DNA of 64,000 nt from Taudactylus pleione (lineage: Eukaryota; Chordata; Amphibia; Anura; Myobatrachidae), in contig JAUIMM010001993.1 of the NCBI GenBank assembly GCA_031769625.1, positions 372,001 to 436,000 of the forward strand, read 5' to 3'. A program made the position numbers and the translations under genes. The notes beneath the pieces are model-generated. The model did not search any database. It worked only from the letters and a program-made list of their open reading frames with translations, and was not told where the DNA came from. Of the stretch, positions 13,245 through 25,910 are shown piece by piece; the stretch's first letter is position 1; each line of letters begins with the position of its first letter.

Positions 13245-16200
13245 TAAAATGTGCATTTGCTGTTTTCTCTTAAACGCAACATGGGAGAAAAACCATTTCA
13301 CATCACATTTGTGGGTCTTGGTCTTCAACACATCCAGTGAAATTTTGAGCTGTCTGTGTTTGCTACAAGAAGAGATATCACAAAGTATGCGCTTTTGTTG
13401 TTTTCATTGCTTTCAATGCATTTTGGCCTAAAACGTGCATTTGCTGTTTTCTCTTAAACGCAACATGGGAGAAAAACCTTTTCACATCATATTTGTGGGT
13501 CTTGGTCTTCAACACATCCAGTGCAATTTTGAGCTGTCTGTGTTTGCTACAAGAGGAGATATCACAAAGTATGGACTTTTGTTATTTCCATTGCTTTCAA
13601 TGCATTTTGGCCTAAAACTTGCATTTGCTGTTTTCTCTTAAAAGCAACATGGGAGAAAAACCATTTCACATCACATTTGTGGGTCTTGGTCTTCAACACA
13701 TCCAGTGAAATTTTGAGCTGTCTGTGTTTGCTACAAGAGGAGATATCACAAAGTATGCGCTTTTGTTGTTTCCATTGCTTTCAATGCATTTTGGCATAAA
13801 ACGAGCATTTGCTGTTTTCTCTTAAAAGCAACATGGGAGAAAAACCATTTCACATCACATTTGTGGGTCTTGGTCTTCAACACATCCAGTGAAATTTTGA
13901 GCTGTCTGTGTTTGCTACAAGAGGAGATATCACAAAGTATGCGCTTTTGTTATTTCCATTGCTTTCAATGCATTTTGGCCTAAAACTTGCATTTGCTGTT
14001 TTCTCTTAAATGCAACATGGGAGAAAAACCATTTCACATCACATTTGTGGGTTTTGGTCTTCAACACATCCAGTGAAATTTTGAGCTGTCTGTGTTTGCC
14101 TCAAGAGGAGATAACACAAAGTATGCGCTTTTGTTGTTTCCATTGCTTTCAATGCATTTTGGCCTAAAACGTGCATTTGCTGTTTTCTCTTAAACGCAAC
14201 ATGGGAGAAAAACCTTTTCACATCATATTTGTGGGTCTTGGTCTTCAACACATCCAGTGCAATTTTGAGCTGTCTGTGTTTGCTACAAGAGGAGATATCA
14301 CAAAGTATGGACTTTTGTTATTTCCATTGCTTTCAATGCATTTTGGCCTAAAACTTGCATTTGCTGTTTTCTCTTAAAAGCAACATGGGAGAAAAACCAT
14401 TTCACATCACATTTGTGGGTCTTGGTCTTCAACACATCCAGTGAAATTTTGAGCTGTCTGTGTTTGCTACAAGAGGAGATATCACAAAGTATGCGCTTTT
14501 GTTGTTTCCATTGCTTTCAATGCATTTTGGCATAAAACGAGCATTTGCTGTTTTCTCTTAAACGCAACATGGGAGAAAAACCATTTCACATCACATTTGT
14601 GGGTCTTGGTCTTCAACACATCCAGTGAAATTTTGAGCTGTCTGTGTTTGCTACAAGAGGAGATATCACAAAGTATGCGCTTTTGTTGTTTTCATTGCTT
14701 TCAATGCATTTTGGCCTAAAACGTGCATTTGCTGTTTTCTCTTAAACGCAACATGGGAGAAAAACCTTTTCACATCATATTTGTGGGTCTTGGTCTTCAA
14801 CACATCCAGTGCAATTTTGAGCTGTCTGTGTTTGCTACAAGAGGAGATATCACAAAGTATGGACTTTTGTTATTTCCATTGCTTTCAATGCATTTTGGCC
14901 TAAAACTTGCATTTGCTGTTTTCTCTTAAAAGCAACATGGGAGAAAAACCATTTCACATCACATTTGTGGGTCTTGGTCTTCAACACATCCAGTGAAATT
15001 TTGAGCTGTCTGTGTTTGCTACAAGAGGAGATATCACAAAGTATGCGCTTTTGTTGTTTCCATTGCTTTCAATGCATTTTGGCATAAAACGAGCATTTGC
15101 TGTTTTCTCTTAAACGCAACATGGGAGAAAAACCATTTCACATCACATTTGTGGGTCTTGGTCTTCAACACATCCAGTGAAATTTTGAGCTGTCTGTGTT
15201 TGCTACAAGAGGAGATATCACAAAGTATGCGCTTTTGTTGTTTTCATTGCTTTCAAAGCATTTTGGCCTAAAACGTGCATTTGCTGTTTTCTCTTAAACG
15301 CAACATGGGAGAAAAACCATTTCACATCACATTTGTGGGTCTTGGTCTTCAACACATCCAGTGAAATTTTGAGCTGTCTGTGTTTGCTACAAGAGGAGAT
15401 ATCACAAAGTATGCGCTTTTGTTATTTCCATTGCTTTCAATGCATTTTGGCCTAAAACTTGCATTTGCTGTTTTCTCTTAAACGCAACATGGGAGAAAAA
15501 CCATTTCACATCATATTTGTGGGTCTTGGTCTTCAACACATCAAGTGAAATTTTGAGCTGTCTGTGTTTGCTACAAGAGGAGATAACACAAAGTATGCGC
15601 TTTTGTGTTTTCATTGCTTTCAATGCATTTTGGCCTAAAACGTGCATTTGCTGTTTTCTCTTAAACGCAACATGGGAGAAAAACCATTTCACATCACATT
15701 TGTGGGTCTTGGTCTTCAACACATCCAGTGAAATTTTGAGCTGTCTGTGTTTGCTACAAGAGGAGATATCACAAAGTATGCGCTTTTGTTATTTCCATTG
15801 CTTTCAATGCATTTTGGCCTAAAACGTGCATTTGCTGTTTTCTCTTAAACGCAACATGGGAGAAAAACCATTTCACATCACATTTGTGGGTCTTGGTCTT
15901 CAACACATCCAGTGAAATTTTGAGCTGTCTGTGTTTGCTACAAGAGGAGATAACACAAAGTATGCGCTTTTGTGTTTTCATTGCTTTCAATGCATTTTGG
16001 CCTAAAACGTGCATTTGCTGTTTTCTCTTAAACGCAACATGGGAGAAAAACCATTTCACATCACATTTGTGGGTCTTGGTCTTCAACACATCCAGTGAAA
16101 TTTTGAGCTGTCTGTGTTTGCTACAAGAGGAGATATCACAAAGTATGCGCTTTTGTTATTTCCATTGCTTTCAATGCATTTTGGCCTAAAACTTGCATTT

Positions 16201-16310
16201 GCTGTTTTCTCTTAAAAGCAACATGGGAGAAAAACCATTTCACATCACATTTGTGGGTCTTGGTCTTCAACACATCCAGTGAAATTTTGAGCTGTCTGTG
16301 TTTGCTACAA
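13245..16310 (+). repeat. 18-monomer higher-order repeat, copy 4
   Basis: This copy follows 1-3070 at a spacing of 13,244 bp, and at its start also 3311-4250 at 9,934 bp. It contains the CCTTTTCACATCATATTT monomers at 13467, 14211 and 14763 and 183-bp monomers at about 15605 and 15972. Agreement stops near 16310, where a further 183-bp monomer (T deletion near 16339) appears that copy 1 lacks, extending the alternating 184/183 series by one step. Confidence 0.82.
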
Positions 16311-19300
16311 GAGGAGATAACACAAAGTATGCGCTTTTGTGTTTTCATTGCTTTCAATGCATTTTGGCCTAAAACGTGCATTTGCTGTTTTCTCTTAAAC
16401 GCAACATGGGAGAAAAACCATTTCACATCACATTTGTGGGTCTTGGTCTTCAACACATCCAGTGATATTTTGAGCTGTCTGTGTTTGCTACAAGAGGAGA
16501 TATCACAAAGTATGCGCTTTTGTTATTTCCATTGCTTTCAATGCATTTTGGCCTAAAACGTGCATTTGCTGTTTTCTCTTAAATGCAACATGGGAGAAAA
16601 ACCATTTCACATCACATTTGTGGGTTTTGGTCTTCAACACATCCAGTGAAATTTTGAGCTGTCTGTGTTTGCTACAAGAGGAGATAACACAAAGTATGCG
16701 CTTTTGTTGTTTCCATTGCTTTCAATGCATTTTGGCCTAAAACGTGCATTTGCTGTTTTCTCTTAAACGCAACATGGGAGAAAAACCATTTCACATCACA
16801 TTTGTGGGTCTTGGTCTTCAACACATCCAGTGAAATTTTGAGCTGTCTGTGTTTGCTACAAGAGGAGATATCACAAAGTATGCGCTTTTGTTGTTTCCAT
16901 TGCTTTCAATGTTTTTTGGCCTAAAACGTGCATTTGCTGTTTTCTCTTAAACGCAACATGGCAGAAAAACCATTTCACATCACATTTGTGGGTTTTGGTC
17001 TTCAACACATCCAGTGAAATTTTGAGCTGTCTGTGTTTGCTACAAGAGGAGATATCACAAAGTATGGACTTTTGTTATTTCCATTGCTTTCAATGCATTT
17101 TGGCCTAAAATGTGCATTTGCTGTTTTCTCTTAAACGCAACATGGGAGAAAAACCATTTCACATCACATTTGTGGGTCTTGGTCTTCAACACATCCAGTG
17201 AAATTTTGAGCTGTCTGTGTTTGCTACAAGAGGAGATATCACAAAGTATGCGCTTTTGTAGTTTCCATTGCTTTCAATGCATTTTGGCCTAAAACGTGCA
17301 TTTGCTGTTTTCTCTTAAACGCAACATGGGAGAAAAACCATTTCACATCACATTTGTGGGTCTTGGTCTTCAACACATCAAGTGAAATTTTGAGCTGTCT
17401 GTGTTTGCTACAAGAGGAGATATCACAAAGTATGCGCTTTTGTTGTTTTCATTGCTTTCAATGCATTTTGGCCTAAAATGTCCATTTGCTGTTTTCTCTT
17501 AAACGCAACATGGGAGAAAAACCATTTCACATAATATTTGTGGGTCTTGGTCTTCAACACATCCAGTGAAATTTTGAGCTGTCTGTGTTTGCTACAAGAG
17601 GAGATATCACAAAGTATGCGCTTTTGTTGTTTTCATTGCTTTCATTGCATTTTGGCATAAAACGAGCATTTGCTGTTTTCTCTTAAACGCAACATGGGAG
17701 AAAAACCATTTCACATCACATTTGTGGGTTTTGGTCTTCAACACATCCAGTGAAATTTTGAGCTGTCTGTGTTTGCTACAAGAGGAGATAACACAAAGTA
17801 TGTGCTTTTGTTGTTTCCATTGCTTTCAATGCATTTTGGCCTAAAACGTGCATTTGCTGTTTTCTGTTAAACGCAACATGGGAGAAAAACCATTTCACAT
17901 CACATTTGTGGGTCTTGGTCTTCAACACATCCAGTGAAATTTTGAGCTGTCTGTGTTTGCTACAAGAGGAGATATCACAAAGTATGCGCTTTTGTTGTTT
18001 TCATTGCTTTCAAAGCATTTTGGCCTAAAACGTGCATTTGCTGTTTTCTCTTAAACGCAACATGGGAGAAAAACCATTTCACATCACATTTGTGGGTCTT
18101 GGTCTTCAACACATCCAGTGAAATTTTGAGCTGTCTGTGTTTGCTACAAGAGGAGATATCACAAAGTATGGACTTTTGTTATTTCCATTGCTTTCAATGC
18201 ATTTTGGCCTAAAACTTGCATTTGCTGTATTCTCTTAAAAGCAACATGGGAGAAAAACCATTTCACATCACATTTGTGGGTCTTGGTCTTCAACACATCC
18301 AGTGAAATTTTGAGCTGTCTGTGTTTGCTACAAGAGGAGATATCACAAAGTATGCGCTTTTGTTGTTTCCATTGCTTTCAATGCATTTTGGCCTAAAACG
18401 TGCATTTGCTGTTTTCTCTTAAACGCAACATGGGAGAAAAACCTTTTCACATCATATTTGTGGGTCTTGGTCTTCAACACATCCAGTGAAATTTTGAGCT
18501 GTCTGTGTTTGCTACAAGAGGAGATATCACAAAGTATGTGCTTTTTTTGTTTCCATTGCTTTCAAAGCATTTTGGCCTAAAACGTGCAGTTGCTGTTTTC
18601 TCTTAAACGCAACATGGGAGAAAAACCATTTCACATCACATTTGTGGGTCTTGGTCTTCAACACATCCAGTGAAATTTTGAGCTGTCTGTGTTTGCTACA
18701 AGAGGAGATATCACAAAGTATGCGCTTTTGTTGTTTTCATTGCTTTCAAAGCATTTTGGCCTAAAACTTGCATTTGCTGTTTTCTCTTAAACGCAACATG
18801 GGAGAAAAACCATTTCACATCACATTTTTGGGTTTTGGTCTTCAACACATCAAGTGAAATTTTGAGCTGTCTGTGTTTGCTACAAGAGGAGATAACACAA
18901 AGAATGTGCTTTTGTTGTTTCCATTGCTTTCAATGCATTTTGGTCTAAAACTTGCATTTGCTGTTTTCTCTTAAACGCAACATGGGAGAAAAACCATTTC
19001 ACATCACATTTGTGGGTCTTGGTCTTCAACACATCCAGTGAAATTTTGAGCTGTCTGTGTTTGCTACAAGAGGAGATATCACAAAGTATGCGCTTTTGTT
19101 GTTTCCATTGCTTTCAATGCATTTTGGCATAAAACGAGCATTTGCTATTTTCTCTTAAACGCAACATGGGAGAAAAACCATTTCACATCACATTTGTGGG
19201 TCTTGGTCTTCAACACATCCAGTGAAATTTTGAGCTGTCTGTGTTTGCTACAAGAGGAGATATCACAAAGTATGCGCTTTTGTTATTTCCATTGCTTTCA

Positions 19301-22300
19301 ATGCATTTTGGCCTAAAACGTGCATTTGCTGTTTTCTCTTAAACGCAACATGGGAGAAAAACCATTTCACATCACATTTGTGGGTCTTGGTCTTCAACAC
19401 ATCCAGTGAAATTTTGAGCTGTCTGTGTTTGCTACAAGAGGAGATATCACAAAGTATGCGCTTTTGTTGTTTTCATTGCTTTCAATGCATTTTGGCCTAA
19501 AACGTGCATTTGCTGTTTTCTCTTAAACGCAACATGGGAGAAAAACCATTTCACATAATATTTGTGGGTCTTGGTCTTCAACACATCCAGTGAAATTTTG
19601 AGCTGTCTGTGTTTGCTACAAGAGGAGATATCACAAAGTATGTGCTTTTGTTGTTTTCATTGCTTTCATTGCATTTTGGCATAAAACGAGCATTTGCTGT
19701 TTTCTCTTAAACGCAACATGGGAGAAAAACCATTTCACATCACATTTGTGGGTTTTGGTCTTCAACACATCCAGTGAAATTTTGAGCTGTCTGTGTTTGC
19801 TACAAGAGGAGATAACACAAAGTATGTGCTTTTGTTGTTTCCATTGCTTTCAATGCATTTTGGCCTAAAACGTGCATTTGCTGTTTTCTGTTAAACGCAA
19901 CATGGGAGAAAAACCATTTCACATCACATTTGTGGGTCTTGGTCTTCAACACATCCAGGGAAATTTTGAGCTGTCTGTGTTTGCTACAAGAGGAGATATC
20001 ACAAAGTATGCGCTTTTGTTGTTTTCATTGCTTTCAAAGCATTTTGGCCTAAAACGTGCATTTGCTGTTTTCTCTTAAACGCAACATGGGAGAAAAACCA
20101 TTTCACATCACATTTGTGGGTCTTGGTCTTCAACACATCCAGTGAAATTTTGAGCTGTCTGTGTTTGCTACAAGAGGAGATATCACAAAGTATGCGCTTT
20201 TGTAGTTTCCATTGCTTTCAATGCATTTTGGCCTAAAATGTGCATTTGCTGTTTTCTCTTAAACGCAACATGGGAGAAAAACCATTTCACATCACATTTG
20301 TGGGTCTTGGTCTTCAACACATCCAGTGAAATTTTGAGCTGTCTGTGTTTGCTACAAGAGGAGATATCACAAAGTATGCGCTTTTGTTGTTTCCATTGCT
20401 TTCAATGCATTTTGGCATAAAACGAGCAGTTGCTGTTTTCTCTTAAACGCAACATGGGAGAAAAACCGTTTCACATCACATTTGTGGGTATTGGTCTTCA
20501 ACACATCCAGTGAAATTTTGAGCTGTCTGTATTTGCTACAAGAGGAGATATCACAAAGTATGCGCTTTTGTTATTTCCATTGCTTTCAATGCATTTTGGC
20601 CTAAAACTTGCATTTGCTGTTTTCTCTTAAACGCAACATGGGAGAAAAACCATTTCACATCACATTTGTGGGTCTTGGTCTTCAACACATCCAGTGAAAT
20701 TTTGAGCTGTCTGTGTTTGCTACAAGAGGAGATATCACAAAGTATGCGCTTTTGTTGTTTTCATTGCTTTCAAAGCATTTTGGCCTAAAATGTGCATTTG
20801 CTGTTTTCTCTTAAACGCAACATGGGAGAAAAACTATTTCACATCACATTTGTGGGTCTTGGTCTTCAACACATCCAGTGAAATTTTGAGCTGTCTGTGT
20901 TTGCTACAAGAGGAGATATCACAAAGTATGCGCTTTTGTTATTTCCATTGCTTTCAATGCATTTTGGCCTAAAACTTGCATTTGCTGTTTTCTCTTAAAC
21001 GCAACATGGGAGAAAAACCATTTCACATCACATTTGTGGGTTTTGGTCTTCAACACATCCAGTGAAATTTTGAGCTGTCTGTGTTTGCTACAAGAGGAGA
21101 TATCACAAAGTATGCGCTTTTGTAGTTTCCATTGCTTTCAATGCATTTTGGCCTAAAACGTGCATTTGCTGTTTTCTCTTAAACGCAACATGGGAGAAAA
21201 ACCATTTCACATCACATTTGTGGGTCTTGGTCTTCAACACATCCAGTGAAATTTTGAGCTGTCTGTGTTTGCTACAAGAGGAGATATCACAAAGTATGCG
21301 CTTTTGTTGTTTTCATTGCTTTCAATGCATTTTGGCCTAAAACGTGCATTTGCTGTTTTCTCTTAAATGCAACATGGGAGAAAAACCATTTCACATAACA
21401 TTTGTGGGTCTTGGTCGTCAACACATCCAGTGAAATTTTGAGCTGTCTGTGTTTGCTACAAGAGGAGATATCACAAAGTATGCGCTTTTGTTGTTTTCAT
21501 TGCTTTCATTGCATTTTGGCATAAAACGAGCATTTGCTGTTTTCTCTTAAACGCAACATGGGAGAAAAACCATTTCACATCACATTTGTGGGTTTTGGTC
21601 TTCAACACATCCAGTGAAATTTTGAGCTGTCTGTGTTTGCTACAAGAGGAGATAACACAAAGTATGTGCTTTTGTTGTTTCCATTGCTTTCAATGCATTT
21701 TGGCCTAAAACGTGCATTTGCTGTTTTCTCTTAAACGCAACATGGGAGAAAAACCATTTCACATCACATTTGTGGGTCTTGGTCTTCAACACATCCAGTG
21801 AAATTTTGAGCTGTCTGTGTTTGCTACAAGAGGAGATATCACAAAGTATGCGCTTTTGTTGTTTCCATTGCTTTCAATGCATTTTGGCATAAAACGAGCA
21901 TTTGCTGTTTTCTCTTAAACGCAACATGGGAGAAAAACCATTTCACATCACATTTGTGGGTCTTGGTCTTCAACACATCCAGTGAAATTTTGAGCTGTCT
22001 GTGTTTGCTACAAGAGGAGATATCACAAAGTATGCGCTTTTGTTATTTCCATTGCTTTCAATGCATTTTGGCCTAAAACTTGCATTTGCTGTTTTCTCTT
22101 AAATGCAACATGGGAGAAAAACCATTTCACATCACATTTGTGGGTCTTGGTCTTCAACACATCCAGTGAAATTTTGAGCTGTCTGTGTTTGCTACAAGAG
22201 GAGATATCACAAAGTATGCGCTTTTGTTGTTTTCATTGCTTTCAAAGCATTTTGGCCTAAAACTTGCATTTGCTGTTTTCTCTTAAACGCAACATGGGAG

Positions 22301-25300
22301 AAAAACCATTTCACATCACATTTTTGGGTTTTGGTCTTCAACACATCAAGTGAAATTTTGAGCTGTCTGTGTTTGCTACAAGAGGAGATAACACAAAGTA
22401 TGTGCTTTTGTTGTTTCCATTGCTTTCAATGCATTTTGGTCTAAAACGTGCAATTGCTGTTTTCTCTTAAACGCAACATGGGAGAAAAACCATTTCACAT
22501 CACATTTGTGGGTCTTGGTCTTCAACAAATCCAGTGAAATTTTGAGCTGTCTGTGTTTGCTACAAGAGGAGATATCACAAAGTATGCGCTTTTGTTGTTT
22601 CCATTGCTTTCAATGCATTTTGGCATAAAACGAGCATTTGCTATTTTCTCTTAAACGCAACATGGGAGAAAAACCATTTCACATCACATTTGTGGGTCTT
22701 GGTCTTCAACACATCCAGTGAAATTTTGAGCTGTCTGTGTTTGCTACAAGAGGAGATATCACAAAGTATGCGCTTTTGTTATTTCCATTGCTTTCAATGC
22801 ATTTTGGCCTAAAACGTGCATTTGCTGTTTTCTCTTAAACGCAACATGGGAGAAAAACCATTTCACATCACATTTGTGGGTCTTGGTCTTCAACACATCC
22901 AGTGAAATTTTGAGCTGTCTGTGTTTGCTACAAGAGGAGATATCACAAAGTATGCGCTTTTGTTGTTTTCATTGCTTTCAATGCATTTTGGCCTAAAACG
23001 TGCATTTGCTGTTTTCTCTTAAACGCAACATGGGAGAAAAACCATTTCACATAATATTTGTGGGTCTTGGTCTTCAACACATCCAGTGAAATTTTGAGCT
23101 GTCTGTGTTTGCTACAAGAGGAGATATCACAAAGTATGCGCTTTTGTTGTTTTCATTGCTTTCATTGCATTTTGGCATAAAACGAGCATTTGCTGTTTTC
23201 TCTTAAACGCAACATGGGAGAAAAACCATTTCACATCACATTTGTGGGTTTTGGTCTTCAACACATCCAGTGAAATTTTGAGCTGTCTGTGTTTGCTACA
23301 AGAGGAGATATCACAAAGTATGCGCTTTTGTTGTTTTCATTGCTTTCAATGCATTTTGGCCTAAAACGTGCATTTGCTGTTTTCTCTTAAATGCAACATG
23401 GGAGAAAAACCATTTCACATAACATTTGTGGGTCTTGGTCGTCAACACATCCAGTGAAATTTTGAGCTGTCTGTGTTTGCTACAAGAGGAGATATCACAA
23501 AGTATGCGCTTTTGTTGTTTTCATTGCTTTCATTGCATTTTGGCATAAAACGAGCATTTGCTGTTTTCTCTTAAACGCAACATGGGAGAAAAACCATTTC
23601 ACATCACATTTGTGGGTTTTGGTCTTCAACACATCCAGTGAAATTTTGAGCTGTCTGTGTTTGCTACAAGAGGAGATAACACAAAGTATGTGCTTTTGTT
23701 GTTTCCATTGCTTTCAATGCATTTTGGCCTAAAACGTGCATTTGCTGTTTTCTCTTAAACGCAACATGGGAGAAAAACCATTTCACATCACATTTGTGGG
23801 TCTTGGTCTTCAACACATCCAGTGAAATTTTGAGCTGTCTGTGTTTGCTACAAGAGGAGATATCACAAAGTATGCGCTTTTGTTGTTTCCATTGCTTTCA
23901 ATGCATTTTGGCATAAAACGAGCATTTGCTGTTTTCTCTTAAACGCAACATGGGAGAAAAACCATTTCACATCACATTTGTGGGTCTTGGTCTTCAACAC
24001 ATCCAGTGAAATTTTGAGCTGTCTGTGTTTGCTACAAGAGGAGATATCACAAAGTATGCGCTTTTGTTATTTCCATTGCTTTCAATGCATTTTGGCCTAA
24101 AACTTGCATTTGCTGTTTTCTCTTAAATGCAACATGGGAGAAAAACCATTTCACATCACATTTGTGGGTCTTGGTCTTCAACACATCCAGTGAAATTTTG
24201 AGCTGTCTGTGTTTGCTACAAGAGGAGATATCACAAAGTATGCGCTTTTGTTGTTTTCATTGCTTTCAAAGCATTTTGGCCTAAAACTTGCATTTGCTGT
24301 TTTCTCTTAAACGCAACATGGGAGAAAAACCATTTCACATCACATTTTTGGGTTTTGGTCTTCAACACATCAAGTGAAATTTTGAGCTGTCTGTGTTTGC
24401 TACAAGAGGAGATAACACAAAGTATGTGCTTTTGTTGTTTCCATTGCTTTCAATGCATTTTGGTCTAAAACGTGCAATTGCTGTTTTCTCTTAAACGCAA
24501 CATGGGAGAAAAACCATTTCACATCACATTTGTGGGTCTTGGTCTTCAACACATCCAGTGAAATTTTGAGCTGTCTGTGTTTGCTACAAGAGGAGATATC
24601 ACAAAGTATGCGCTTTTGTTGTTTCCATTGCTTTCAATGCATTTTGGCATAAAACGAGCATTTGCTATTTTCTCTTAAACGCAACATGGGAGAAAAACCA
24701 TTTCACATCACATTTGTGGGTCTTGGTCTTCAACACATCCAGTGAAATTTTGAGCTGTCTGTGTTTGCTACAAGAGGAGATATCACAAAGTATGCGCTTT
24801 TGTTATTTCCATTGCTTTCAATGCATTTTGGCCTAAAACGTGCATTTGCTGTTTTCTCTTAAACGCAACATGGGAGAAAAACCATTTCACATCACATTTG
24901 TGGGTCTTGGTCTTCAACACATCCAGTGAAATTTTGAGCTGTCTGTGTTTGCTACAAGAGGAGATATCACAAAGTATGCGCTTTTGTTGTTTTCATTGCT
25001 TTCAATGCATTTTGGCCTAAAACGTGCATTTGCTGTTTTCTCTTAAACGCAACATGGGAGAAAAATCATTTCACATAATATTTGTGGGTCTTGGTCTTCA
25101 ACACATCCAGTGAAATTTTGAGCTGTCTGTGTTTGCTACAAGAGGAGATATCACAAAGTATGCGCTTTTGTTGTTTTCATTGCTTTCATTGCATTTTGGC
25201 ATAAAACGAGCATTTGCTGTTTTCTCTTAAACGCAACATGGGAGAAAAACCATTTCACATCACATTTGTGGGTTTTGGTCTTCAACACATCCAGTGAAAT

Positions 25301-25910
25301 TTTGAGCTGTCTGTGTTTGCTACAAGAGGAGATATCACAAAGTATGCGCTTTTGTAGTTTCCATTGCTTTCAATGCATTTTGGCCTAAAACGTGCATTTG
25401 CTGTTTTCTCTTAAACGCAACATGGGAGAAAAACCATTTCACATCACATTTGTGGGTCTTGGTCTTCAACACATCCAGTGAAATTTTGAGCTGTCTGTGT
25501 TTGCTACAAGAGGAGATATCACAAAGTATGCGCTTTTGTTGTTTTCATTGCTTTCAATGCATTTTGGCCTAAAACGTGCATTTGCTGTTTTCTCTTAAAT
25601 GCAACATGGGAGAAAAACCATTTCACATAACATTTGTGGGTCTTGGTCGTCAACACATCCAGTGAAATTTTGAGCTGTCTGTGTTTGCTACAAGAGGAGA
25701 TATCACAAAGTATGCGCTTTTGTTGTTTTCATTGCTTTCATTGCATTTTGGCATAAAACGAGCATTTGCTGTTTTCTCTTAAACGCAACATGGGAGAAAA
25801 ACCATTTCACATCACATTTTTGGGTTTTGGTCTTCAACACATCCAGTGAAATTTTGAGCTGTCTGTGTTTGCTACAAGAGGAGATAACACAAAGTATGTG
25901 CTTTTGTTGT
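16311..25910 (+). repeat. 11/12-monomer higher-order repeat zone
   Basis: About 52 monomers whose variants recur every 2,024 bp (11 monomers) or 2,208 bp (12 monomers). CATAATATTTG begins at about 17530, 19554, 23050 and 25074. TTGGTCGTCAAC has its changed G at 21417, 23441 and 25649. The TTTCTGTTAA variant has its C at 17864 and 19888. CACATTTTTGGG begins its T run at 18825, 22321 and 24345. Other spacings are exact multiples of 184, such as 3,496 bp (19 monomers). The zone continues into the left part of the 8.28-kb duplication. Nothing but satellite monomers is present. Confidence 0.85.
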
